From the NCBI GenBank assembly GCA_020055645.1, contig CM034547.1, positions 38,605,909-38,669,908 of the forward strand: a stretch of 64,000 bases of DNA, written 5' to 3'. Both the position numbers and the translations under genes were made by a program. Below, in pieces: positions 29,701-42,248 of this stretch (position 1 is its first letter; each line of letters starts with the position of its first letter). The notes under the pieces are model-generated. The model was not told the DNA's origin and searched no databases. It was given only the letters and a program-made list of their open reading frames with translations. The DNA is from Tomocerus qinae. Taxonomy: Eukaryota; Arthropoda; Collembola; Entomobryomorpha; Tomoceridae.

Positions 29701-32700
29701 TTAGCAGCGGAATTAAGTTGGAGCTGTTTAGTTTAAGTTTGCCTGACTTTCATCAGCATGTTAGTACTGTATATTATTGACTGAGTTTTGTACTTGTACA
29801 TGAATAATGTAAAATGGCACATTAAGCAGGAAAGTATGTGCGGAATAATCTGAATGAGTGATCAGTTGATGGGATGTGTTTTACCTTTAGCATTTCATAT
29901 TCAACTGTCCGTAGGAATTCTCAATGCACTTAATCTACCTGCAGTATTTTACTGAGTACTGCTAAATATGCGAGATAAATGTATATTTAAGGTATTTTTA
30001 TGTTTAGACAGAATTAGGTAGACAAGCCGTAAGCCAAACTTTACCATTCCACTAAAATTGCATTTACCTAGTTTACATCAACTGTCTTGACTTACAAAAA
30101 ATGTAGCTGCATTTATGAGCATTGCTTGATGAAAGAGAGGCTGAGCTGATTGTGAGCCAAAACAAAACCCCTGAACTGAATTGTATTATAATAATATGAG
30201 TTGTACTCTAGTCATTCCTAGACATTCTCTCGACACGAAGGCAAAGAATTATTGCAAAAAGGAGGGAATGCTCCTGAAAGTTTTATATTGCAACTGGCAA
30301 TTTGTTTGTTGGGTAGATGTAGATAGATAGACGTAGACGCTATAAGTTGATGTGCTAATGACATGACACGACGACAAGATTTGCGACTAGATGATAAAGG
30401 AAAAGAGAAAAAGTTAACTTACTTTAGTTATTTGATGGCAGTCGAAACAGAAATCAACGTTTTTCCAAACGAATCCAATCCTTTCTATTCACAAACACGG
30501 ATTTGACTTTTTGACTTGAGACTCTTACAGAAAAACTTTTGGTAGTAGTCTATGCTATAAAATAGTCTCTAAACTTGTGAAGGCCTACGGCCAAACTGTC
30601 GCTGAGAATTCATTTTTCCAAAAACGAGTAGCAAAAATTGAGTAAGCACCTCCTATCTGTCTCTGGCCCGCAATTAAAATTTCTCGTCTCTCGCTTTGAA
30701 TTTTTTGTAGCGAATAGAGTTAGGAGCTGTTGAGAGATCCCTTACAAACGAAAGGGAAACTACGAACAAAAAACGAAAAAAATAGTGCACAGAATTCTGA
30801 CTGTTGACATGGAGGAAGATGTTGGGAATTATAATTAGACGAGTCTCTGCCTACGAGCCTTTCACAAGTGAGGATTACACAGGAGTCAAGTCAAACCGAA
30901 ATTAGATGAACGATTATCTTCAGTAGAACAATTCGAGGTGGAAATATTCTACGAAAAAGTCGGATGTGGACAAGAATGAGATCTCTGTGTTCGCTCTCCA
31001 CCAGTTCCCACTCATTTGGAAGTCGACGAGTCCTCGTCGTTTATTTTAAACCAGAAATCAACTGCTCATGGATTTTTTACTAGCCTTTTACATATTGCCA
31101 TAATAGCCTTCATTCAAGCTTACACTTTTGCTTACCTCACTCACTCACTATCCATACAAACATCATATACATTACCCATTACACTTATAAATACTCATGT
31201 CAGTCATCAAACAGTTCCATTCTATACGGATATGGTCTGACTCTGCCTCCCATATTCCACTTGCCCATAACCAACTCGCATACCTTGCAATAATTATTCA
31301 TTCCTTCCACGTTGACTTCACTCACTTATCCCGCAATGTATAAATACAAGGCAACTCAATAGTACCTGCTTAGGTATCCTCTCTATCACATTCTACTCGA
31401 TAAAGGTGCGAATATCAGATCACATACTTATCTACAGTCAAAATTTTGTCCCTGCTCAAATTTGCATTTCCATGTCGTTCCTATCCTGTGTAAATCTCAG
31501 AAAGCTAAACAAATGACGTGCATTTTATTGTATGCGTTTGTATGATTAGTAAGAATTGGCAATAATATAATTATAATAAGGAATATAGGAAACGTATTTA
31601 ACCTGGCCTGACGTGGCCTAGGAAGGAACCAGCTCAATATATGTATGTATATGTAGATTGGGATAGCTGACTGACACAGCAAGCATAAGGTAAGCGAAGC
31701 GTGTATATCATGGAGTAGTGACTGAATAGGATACAAGCATTGGATTTCAATTCCTGCTCTAATAAAACGATCAAGCAAAAGGGGAAACGCTTTTTCTTTG
31801 TATAATTCCCTTTTGAATTCACAAATCTCAAGTACTTGTTTTACCTTGTTGCATATTATTCTATTGATGAATAGCAAGTCTTTAATAGTTTTCATTTGCA
31901 GTTATTGGGTATATCCTAATCATTATCTATGCACATTTAGTGTGCATGTGATTAAGGCAGATCTTTTGTATGAATTAGTTAGTGAGCCAAAGTGTTTATC
32001 GGTTTCTGGGCTGTATATAATAAATAAGCAGTTGCATGCATTGTGTTTACTATTGCTGTTAAATGATAATGACCCTCAAGACCGCACCAGGACTCGCTTG
32101 GTAGTTCCAAATGACTAATACATCAAATCAATGATCAAAAGCCTTTCTATTATACGACAGTCAGTAGCTATAGTGCATATACATTACCTACAGGGAGTTA
32201 GTTAGAAAGGAAATTAAACAACCTACGCTAACTTATAAATGCTTATTGCAAATTTCATTAATTTCAACTTATATAATATTACTACTATACTATTTGCCTA
32301 AGAGGTAGTAGCTGCTGCTCATTGAGTTAGTTCAAGTTTGGTTTCCTTTCTTTCCGCTTTTGAGTTGAGTGATTGTGAGTTGGCTTTAAGTTTCGCTTAC
32401 CTTGTGTACTTGTCTGCATGTCTATTTGATGTGATTTTATTCCTTCGCTAATGTACTGCTTGCTTAGGGAAATTGTCATTGAGAACACATTTCAGCCTAT
32501 TTAAATCAAGTAGCGGACTATTATCGTCGTAAAGTAATTTTTACTCTTAATGAAATGCACTACGGTGTGATGTGCAGCGTGTGGAAGTAAAGTGCTCATA
32601 AACTCACTCCAAAATATATGCATATTCAAATTGAAACTTAGCACGAACTGACGTGTGGCTTTTGACGTGCTACCAAATATTATAATAATTTATAAGGTTA

Positions 32701-35700
32701 TTATCAGATGTCAATATCAATGCTACTATATAGTCCATTACAAATGAAAACACTAGTATTTGCATTTACTATACGTATAAACATAAAAACTGTTAATGAA
32801 GCAAAGTACATAGTTTAGTGAGACAGGTAAGCATAGTAGGTATTCAAATAGAATTAGAAAAATGCAGGTAGAGGCAGTGAGTTAAAAGAAAACGAAACGA
32901 CCATCCATCTCAATCATTTTCGCTCCTACACAAAAGGTCTGGGTCAATGCAACAAACAGCACGTCACGTAGGCAAAAGGGGAAATAGCACAAAAGATCAT
33001 TAGGAAAAACAAGAAGGGAAATGGTGCAACGCAACTTCAACTTGCTCTCCTCTATTCACTCCACTTCTATTCAATTCCTTTTCGATTAGGCAAGTCCCAC
33101 TGACAGACTGACTAACTACACTCACTTCAGTGTCTGACCAACATGTATCTACTACTTACATATGCATGTCTGTGCATTCCGTAACAAACCTACTTATTGT
33201 TCTTCGTAACCACATTACATGTCTTGCTATAGGATTTAAAAATGTTTTCGGAAAATAGACGACTCATTTCCTGGATCTATGCTTCGCTTCTCTTTAGCAT
33301 AAACTACTAAGGTGAGTAACTGAGACAAAAAATTACAGATACGTTGATAATACTAAAATTTTGTGTGTAGGTAGATGCGCTAGGTTGGTAATAGTATTAA
33401 ACTTATGCTGCTACTATAACTGTCGTTTTTCTATTGTATAACGACAAAGTATGTTTATGCAGTAGCATTGAATCCGTAATTGTATTGCATGTTACATTAC
33501 GTTATAAGTGCTTGGGTTGAAGAGTCACATCTTACCACACCTAAAAATATTGTCGACTTGAGATTCCTCTTCCCCTCCATCCACGACTGATCATTGAAAA
33601 ATTATCCTGCCAAGTTGCCAAAATAGAAAATACATTCCTGTCGTTGCATTGTAAATGACAGAGTATTTGCATTGAAAAACAGACGCGACAATAATTTGAG
33701 CGAAGACGAGTGCATAGGTACTTGCATTGCAATTGTCCTTAAAGCTATTTCAATTTGACAAAGGTTAGTTTCTAAGGATGTGCACAGCAGAGAGCGATCT
33801 ATCCATCAGTCATTTTTTAACTCTCGCTACTTAGAAATGAAATTGCAATTGGGAGGATGGAATTTAAAGGATCGATTATCGTTGCATGTTTTTTTTAATT
33901 CTCGTTGCAATTGGTTTTGTTTGTCTTGCGCTATCTGGTAGGATGTGTACTTTATTTAAATGACATGACAGCTGTTCCATGTTCTTTTGCTAAAGTTTAA
34001 CCGTGAGACAATGAAATTGATCTTCCCGTCTTTGCCAATACTATTTTTGCAAAGTGCGTAGGTACTTACTGATAATTTAATGGTAGCTTCGCCTAGACTT
34101 TACACATTGGTCTGCTATTTACTATCACTGTGTATTTTACTGTTCTATTCACAAACATAGTAAAATCTGTATGATACTCTGTAAAGTGCGTCGAAGAATA
34201 AAATCGAGGTTGTGATGGGATTAGTGACATTAGAAATAGATTAGAGCAGAAGATAGCCCATAGAGCTGGAGATTAGTATTCGCAATTATATTTTTTGCAG
34301 AGAGTAGAGATGTTGATGTGAGAGAGGAATTGGCATTAGCTCACCACCTAAAGATCTCGCTGTAGGGCGTAGGGTTCTCATTGCATCGTGTGATGTGTGT
34401 TAATGTCAATGTGTCAATATTGCAAAGATTTAATAAGACGAAATGCATGTAAAGTCAATTGTGGTTTCCCTTTTTGTACAATATTTCAACACAACAATTT
34501 ATACCTTATAGATATGCAATACACGCAAAGATTGACATGAAGAGTGAGCACTTTACCAAGCACTTATTTTCTGCACCTTGTTGCAAAAACAAAGCATGGA
34601 AGATGCAAAGTGATTAACTGCCGTAGTAAAATACAAAGACTACCTACCATATTCTTTTAAGAGAATGAAAAGAATAAGTAAATAATTCAGTTCCGTGTTG
34701 GTAAAGAGGGACGAGCCAAATCTATATTCACTATTGTTTGTCCACAAATTCCTCCATATTGCACTGCATACCTAATCTTTTTTGCATACCATAACGCACG
34801 AACATTTCGCACTGATGTGATGCGCTATGAACATTTTTCCGTGTTTCATTTAACAAATGAATGAGATTTGTGTAATTGTAACTTACTCTGATATACTATA
34901 ATGTCAAGATGTACATCTACTACTGTTTGTATATTACTAGCTTATGGAGAAGATAAATTGCATCTAACATAATGATCTATGTGTGTCATTGTTAAACATA
35001 ACGTATACGATAACGTAAGTTGTACGATCATGCATACATCAACACGTGAAATAACAGAGCTGACGTATGAAGTAACACTTTGTTCTTCTGCAGTTTTGTT
35101 ACTTTTGGTTTTAAGCTCTTCAGGCCTAATCGTAGACTAATCATTATTTCATACATTTTTGCATTGTATTCTACAAATTAATTACTCGCCATTTCCTCAA
35201 AGTGCCAACTTGCTGGTCGCTTTTACTGTCTTAATGAATTAATCATGTTAATACTCAAGAACAAATACGTATTTATATTATGAAGTAGCCAAAACATGTA
35301 AATCATGGTCTCCAGGATTTATATAGCATTATTTTAATATTCGTGTATAGTCTAATAGTATGTCTATGAAAACGAGGCTCAGTTTTCCTTTTTTGTGCAG
35401 AAAAGTATAGTATGAAAATAGTTTTAATTGAAGGAAATGCACGGTTGTTAGTCTGTAGGACTCTCATTGCCAGATCAGTGAGAGTGACCAACAAAAGTAA
35501 ACCAAACCAGAAAACTGTTTGTAAAAAGGGCTTTATGGGCCAAGCAGAGATTGTGAGTAAGTTAAATAATATGCCTACTCCACTGCATTGTACTCTGCTT
35601 ATAAATACCAATAATATTCGTGTTAGTTTACTTATGCATAGCTGAGTACAGCAAAAAATGAATACGGAAACGGCCGGCAAGTTAAACTCGTTGGCTCACA

Positions 35701-38700
35701 ATCAGACCGTCAGTCTGTCACATCACATCACACATTTATCTTAAGACATACATTTGCTCATTGCGGATTTAGAATTCCTACCTTTCTGCATGCCTCCCCT
35801 CCAATATCAATTCTACGTGCTCTACTCTACTCACTGTCTCACTATTGCAATTCAAACTAATATCTTAGTTCAATTCCTACCAGAAAGCTAAATGCAAATT
35901 AAGTCAAAGCATACCTGTCTTTATTTTTTGCTAACTATATATATTCCGTCTAGAAGGATTGCTAGGTACATTTCTGCGTTAAGAGAACAAACTACAATTT
36001 AAGCAGTGTATCTTAAACAAGTGCTTTTAGGTGATTGGGACAAATAGGAATAGAAGATATTATATCCTTATAAAGTACCACCTACGTAGATTTTCATAGT
36101 ACATTACTGGTTTGTTAGCTATATACACATACAATTAGTTCAGTCTTGGTGGTAGGGATTGGTAAGGGCATAGTTCTTGCATAATATCTAATCTGTAGAC
36201 TTTATGTACTAGTTGCTCCTATTATTAATCCTACAATGCACTTACCATTCACATCATAGCAAGAATGTTCATACATAAATGTGTGTTAGAATACCGAGGG
36301 TAGGTTATGTTGTACGATTTACAGATAAACTACCAATGGGAATATTTGCTCTGTTTATTGCTTGTGAATGTGTGAATATCACTACGGGACTGATTGAAAT
36401 ATTACAATCAAGTCGACGCTACTCTTTCCATGGTTCTTCAAGGATTAATCAACTCCAAAGATTGGACAGAGATACCTCCTCTCTGTCCTACCTCAGCACA
36501 GACTCAACTTATTTATCTATTTATGTTATATCAAGCAATTGAGAGTTGTACAATAGAGCAAAAAACAAAAACACGACGTTTGCAGATGAATTCAGATATC
36601 CCCATTTTTACAGACTTTCTTATACTGCAATTAACAATTCTACTCCAAATTGTTACATCATTTTTCTGCATTTCTGCATTCATTCTTTGTAGTACTCGAG
36701 GAAAAGTTGCTAATACTTATTATGACCATTTCATTACCGCAAATTATAACTACAGCTATCATTAAGGCTAACTATCCAATTTGCGAAGATTGATGGAGGC
36801 ATAAATGTGCATTTTAATTTCCCCTATGTACAATCATATTTTTTATATTATGTTCCAAAACTCGATTCCGGTCCACTGTAATGAATCTACATAAGTATTA
36901 GAAAAAAGGCATTTAGAAAAATAGACTGCATTTAGATTCAATTGCATGAGTCACCGAGAGTCTTATCTGTACTGCACCTTATAATTTTCTAGGACCTTCA
37001 TGCAGTTTGTCTTTGTGTGTAAATATGCTAAGTAGATAAAAAAACTTTACCATGACTTTGTTCAGTTCTTTCGTGTACAACTTATGGACGGTTGCTATTC
37101 AAGTACTCATGAGATTAACTCGTCAATTGCTATATAGTTAACAATTACCTGATAAGTGGGGCATGCATATAATGTTATCGCTGAAATCGAATTTCGATTC
37201 TTCACGTTGATTTGGATTATTCATATTCTGTGTCATGCTATTACTCATTCTATTGACATCCACACTGATTGTATAAGTAAATAAAAGTATAAATAATAGG
37301 TTTGCAAAGATTTTTAGCAAGCACGCAACTTAACCGAAGTGACCAAACTGAACTTTTGCTTAGACTAACCCGAGTAACACTTTTGAGGAGAGTTGTTAAT
37401 CGGTCAAGCAAATTAATGTATTTTCAACTCAAACTGAGACCGAGTGGGTTGAGAAGGAACTGAAATGGGAGAATAAAAGATGATGCGGTTGTCTCGTCAT
37501 AATAATTAGATGTGGCATCACTTACAACAAAAGATATACTTACTAGTACACGTTCTCCATTTTTACGTAAGCAATTTATCTACACTAGGTACAGACAAAA
37601 CTGAATGGATAAAGGTAGGTAAGTATGTTTGCTCAGCAGAATATTTTGTTTAAATCGTTTAAATCATTCACACAGGTGAGTATAATTTAATTTGGTAGAG
37701 TTAGACTGGTAGCTGTGAAGAGTCCACAAAATGAGTTTACACAGTCGTACGTAACTCCAACAGAGATAATCGGGCATTCGATTGTTTACATTTTTATCTT
37801 TTGTGGATATTGTGGTTTCATCTCTGTGGCATTTCAGGAGAGTCCCTGTGCTCTATCTCTGTATGAATCTCTTCTTGTAAGTAGTACGGAGAGATTTCTT
37901 TAGTAGGCAAAACATTCCATTGTGAATTCTGCTAATACCAAATGCATGTTCTTGCTGTGTGTGCTGTCAGTTCTGTCTTGTCTGTCACACAGAACAATTA
38001 GTTTCGTGTTGTCGGCTAATCTTCTTATAAATATAAAAAATTACGTGCAGAAGACAAGACCAGACGAAACCAGACCAGAGACAATTCATCCAATCCAACT
38101 ATGCAATACTGAATTGCACTATAGAATCTTTACGGTGAATTCCTATCAAATTTCGTAAGAATGGTCATGGTGTCGTGGTTTTCGCGTGCTCTCCACGTCT
38201 CGTCCCTACACAACTAGCTAATACTGCTTAGTTTGTTAAATTTTAATGCAAAGTCCATGTATACTAAGAGGATCTTTTGCTTACAAATTTTAACTCACAC
38301 AACACTTAGCTGACGAACAATACTATTTTAATATTATCTATGCCCATTTCCAAGTGCCCAACACAAGTATGAATCCATAGACGACACATTTAGCAATAAT
38401 AGCACTATCTCATAAGAGATTTTACAGAGATTCTTGTTAAGTCCAGCCGTAAAATATCATGCTGGGCCAGCTTAGTCAATTCATACCCTAACCATACTAA
38501 AATATACTCTACCAAAAAAAGTAAATATACAGCATAGTTGCAGTTCAACCATAAAATAATAAATGACAAAGCAAAAACGTTAATTTAAATGCTGCAAATG
38601 ACATTCGCAGACTTTACGACAAGATGGAATATCTGCAAAGTAAGATAGGAAGGTAATTGTCATGTCTGTCCTCTCCTCATTTCGCTCCTCTATTTTTATG

Positions 38701-41594
38701 TGGTTTTAAGGCATTTCCATCATTCCACTTATTCCTATGTTCTTGGACTCTTTTGTCTCCTTACCTCTTTTGATCATCTCGTTGCGTTTTGCGTTCACTG
38801 ACAATGAGCGGAGTGAGCATGGACTATTACCTATGTACTAGATGCTTATGTATATGGACGATATGTTAGCAATATGAACTTTGTCTACTAATACGACAAG
38901 GTAAGTAAGATAAGAGGACTCAGACAGTCAAACTTACATTAGTAACAACTAAGACACCTTCAAACCATTATTATTTAATAGCATTATTTTATCTTGGCTT
39001 ACCTTTCTTATAACGTTGTCCATTAGTCATAGTCATGTACAATGGACTCTCTACAGCCAACGATAAGTCACCATTTACTAAGGCACACATTACACCAAAT
39101 TAAACTTATGCATGGGTTAATACTGAAAATAAGTAATGCTTTAGAAAATTTTATGCAATAGTGATGAGATCTAATAAATGCGTGCCACTACTGCCACTGT
39201 ATTTCCATTTATACGTCTCCCCTTTGAATGCTATAAACATTTAGCTACAATACACTAAATGTTTCCCAAGACAAATAAAATTGAACTGAAAGATTATTCT
39301 TTTCATGTAAAATTATTTTTTGAAATTTGCCCTCTGTTCGTATAGTTTTTATGACTCGTAAATAGTAATTTGATTGCGTCTGTTTACTATTATTTATTGC
39401 AAGCGCGTGCGGCTCACCTCTGTGATATTTTTAATGGCAATATAAAGCAGATTATATTTTATTTACCTGCAAACGTAAATTGCACCAGTTTCAGAATAAA
39501 TGCAGTACTAAATTGTGTTAGGCGCAGTCGTAATTTAGTAATAATTTAGTGGCAGGTTTGTGGTCTTTCTGGTCTGGTCAACTAAGTCAAGCCAGCCATT
39601 CTTACTATAAAGTCTATAACCATAGTCTATAATAAAGCATTACAATAGTAATGAGTTTTCTGGCATTCTTTGGACTAGTCTCAATAAAATAGATTGTGCA
39701 AATAATTTTTGTAGTGTTACACATTTTTATTTATTATAAACATAAATAGCTGAATTGAGGCATACGTCTTTTATAGGACAATCACATCACAAAGTATATA
39801 TATGTATATAATGTAGTTATGCACAATTCAATCATATAAATATAATCATCGTTTTACATATTAGTCGATTTGCTATGAGATATAACAGTAAATAAGTAGC
39901 ATCAACATATTATTTCGTTCTTCTTCAGTAATTGACATAAATCCAACTCAATAATTGTGTATAGTATTTTATTAATAGTAGTTAAATCAACATAACTTAG
40001 GTGTAGGTACCTTTAAGAACATTTTAGGTTACTTTCAGTATGTGTATTCCTGCTTTGTCAACGTCAATTGACTCTGATAATAATAAGTAGCAATAAATAA
40101 GTCACAATTCTTAACAACGAAATAAATATCCTCATCAAACACTACGTGAGAATCATACAGAGCTCAGAATCAAACTTGATTGGATTGGTTTCGTCTATAG
40201 ATAAAAACTTGTTCTGTTGAGATAGTCATCCTGGCCTATTTTTTCTATTTGCATATCATTTTGAAGTACAGGACAATATGGATAAGTACAAAATGACGGA
40301 GAATGCAATGGATCGGGTACAGCCTAAAAACTTGTCAGTTTTTTCGTAAATAACTCCTTTATATATACAGTACTCAGCTCTAGTTAAAAATTTTTGGGTC
40401 TATCGTTTTATTACTACGTAGTTGTGTTTTGTAATGTGTAACTACTATACTATTTTGTACATGAGTTGATATCATTTACCGCAAGTACACGAAACCATAT
40501 AGTGGAAGAAATGCAAAAATATGACACAGATTAAAAGTATATTCATCATTCTTGACAAGACACGTGAATACACATATCAAGATGCTATACTTAAAAGGAA
40601 AAGCCAGCAGTTGTATTAACAAATCGTTAGCTGCTGCGTAGCTTTAACTTCCGAGATGATCTTCTTCTTACCTTGTACTTCTGTCTGTCTAATAAATATA
40701 ACTTCATTTCACTCTCATTCTCAATATTTATTTCACTCTCACAATTTTACATCACGGTCACGCTTCAAGAGTAAATTCGCAGTCGACTAAACCAAAACTC
40801 ACACAACTACTTCTAAACATCAATAAGTAAAATCATAAAAGATATGTCGTCATCTGAAAGTTATAGTAGTAGTAGATATTTATATGTTCACTCTGCTCTG
40901 CTGCCTACAGAGTCAGCTTCAGTACAGAAATCTAATTTAGTTGGCCATCTACAAAAACTACCTTTTTATTCCCTAACTAAACAGCATTATGATTGTAACA
41001 ACTATCTTATGTCACGTTATGAATTAGTTTCTACATAAAAAGAACACAGCGATGTAGGAATGTACGTTAATATTGAAAAATTATAAAAGTGTAAATGTGG
41101 ACATGGAAGCTTTTTGCGTACATTTACAAATACAACGAATGTCTCACTTTTCCCTATAAATAATTACTTTCGTTAAGTACTAAAATTAATTGTTCGAGTG
41201 ATTAGATTCTAGATAAAGATATGTACAGAGGATTTACAATAGAGATACATATTACATACTCCTAATGATTTCTAGTGTTACATTTAACAGATAGAGACAA
41301 GAAGATGCACAGGTAAGTTCAACGTTGCAAGAAATTCGGTATCATCACGATAAAAGCTGATTGATTACTCGTACAACAATTAAGGAATTCATGCTTACCT
41401 AATTGCTGTATAAAAAGCTAAAGCTACAATTTATGATCTAGAGGACGAACACTGAAAAGTACCTCTTTCTGTCTCTCATTATTATGCATTTCTTCGTTAA
41501 CTTGACATACAGCCGTATATATAAGAAGCAGTTATTAACATTGCCTACCTTTTTGGCTGTGCGTAGGTACTTGGATATTCATGTAGGTCTGAGA

Positions 41595-41630
41595 AAACGA
41601 GAACTACAAACGAGAACTACAAACGAGAAC
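41595..41630 (+). repeat. Short tandem repeat, 13-bp unit, 2.8 copies
   Basis: Units aaacgagaactac at 41,595-41,607 and 41,608-41,620 are identical, followed by a 10-base partial copy. There is no coding context. Confidence 0.9.
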
Positions 41631-42070
41631 AGATTGAGGTACTTTGAGACAAATCATTATTATCATTAATTACTCTTTTTAGCTGCCTACTCTACTGTTA
41701 ACATTAAACATCAACTTGTCATTTACCTCCACTGATATAAAATGTTAAAATGGGCAAAACATTTAATTTTTTGCTTGCCTTTCATTTGCAAATAAATAAT
41801 TAATTACCTCTGCAGTGTACAATTGGATACACTACTAATAATAAAGCTTAAAAATTAATACAATTATTAGAATGTTTTCTACTCTATATCTTCTATATGT
41901 ATATACCTGCTTATTTCAGTAGTCACTATTAGTAAATGCATGAATATGTAAAACGTACATCTAACAAATCTCCTTCGATATAACTTGGACATGAGATGCT
42001 ACCTAACAATTGTGCGGATTGTTTAACGGTGAAAAAGCGTAAAGTTATATATGTATTAAGTTAATTGCAG

Positions 42071-42248
42071 TCAAACTAGCACGCCAGATGTAATGGAGCC
42101 TCCGTAAATTTCGCTGTCGACAAGGGAGGGCGGGCGGCCTTCATTGTCTCCGTCTCTTCTCGCCTGACTCTCTCCTCCGTCATTGTCTTCTACCATCCCA
42201 ACGTTGACGATCCCCTCGCGACTTCTTCGACCGCTTTCCTCCCTAGCC
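42071..42248 (-). CDS. stan: stan exon 26: alternative C terminus, ending -GVLV
   Basis: 178 nt after acceptor aaattgtag, clearly GC-richer than its flanks. Its single leading base completes the codon left by exon 24, so skipping exon 25 gives an in-frame tail: EAREESGRRSREG, VEDNDGGESQARRDGDNEG, PPSLVDSEIYGGSITSGVLV, stop TGA at 42,071-42,073. The terminal V-L-V fits a class II PDZ ligand. I know from the literature that fly Flamingo has isoforms with and without a PDZ-binding C terminus, which makes this exon credible. If exon 25 is included, this exon would be 3' UTR. Confidence 0.8.

Larger units (their letters stand above)
1..42070. other. Gene-poor AT-rich DNA downstream of stan
   Basis: I found no exon with recognisable protein content on either strand. 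The longest open frames (136 codons at 10,708-11,118 minus, 132 codons at 31,497-31,895 minus, 123 codons at 2,421-2,792 and 36,394-36,765 plus) are in the range expected by chance at this base composition, use AT-rich codons and resemble nothing I know. The 3' UTR of stan must begin at its right edge. I see small simple repeats and a few GC-richer islands, but no tRNA or transposon signature. It could be intergenic, regulatory, or an intron of an unseen gene. Confidence 0.6.

Noticed and set aside
32301-32325. let-7-like string gaggtagtag
   Set aside because: Only 10 bases match, the preceding base and the rest of the mature sequence differ, and there is no pairing arm for a hairpin.
36394-36765. 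123-codon plus-strand frame
   Set aside because: At about 7 stops per 100 codons in DNA this AT-rich, one or so frames of this length are expected in the window; no domain or splice context.
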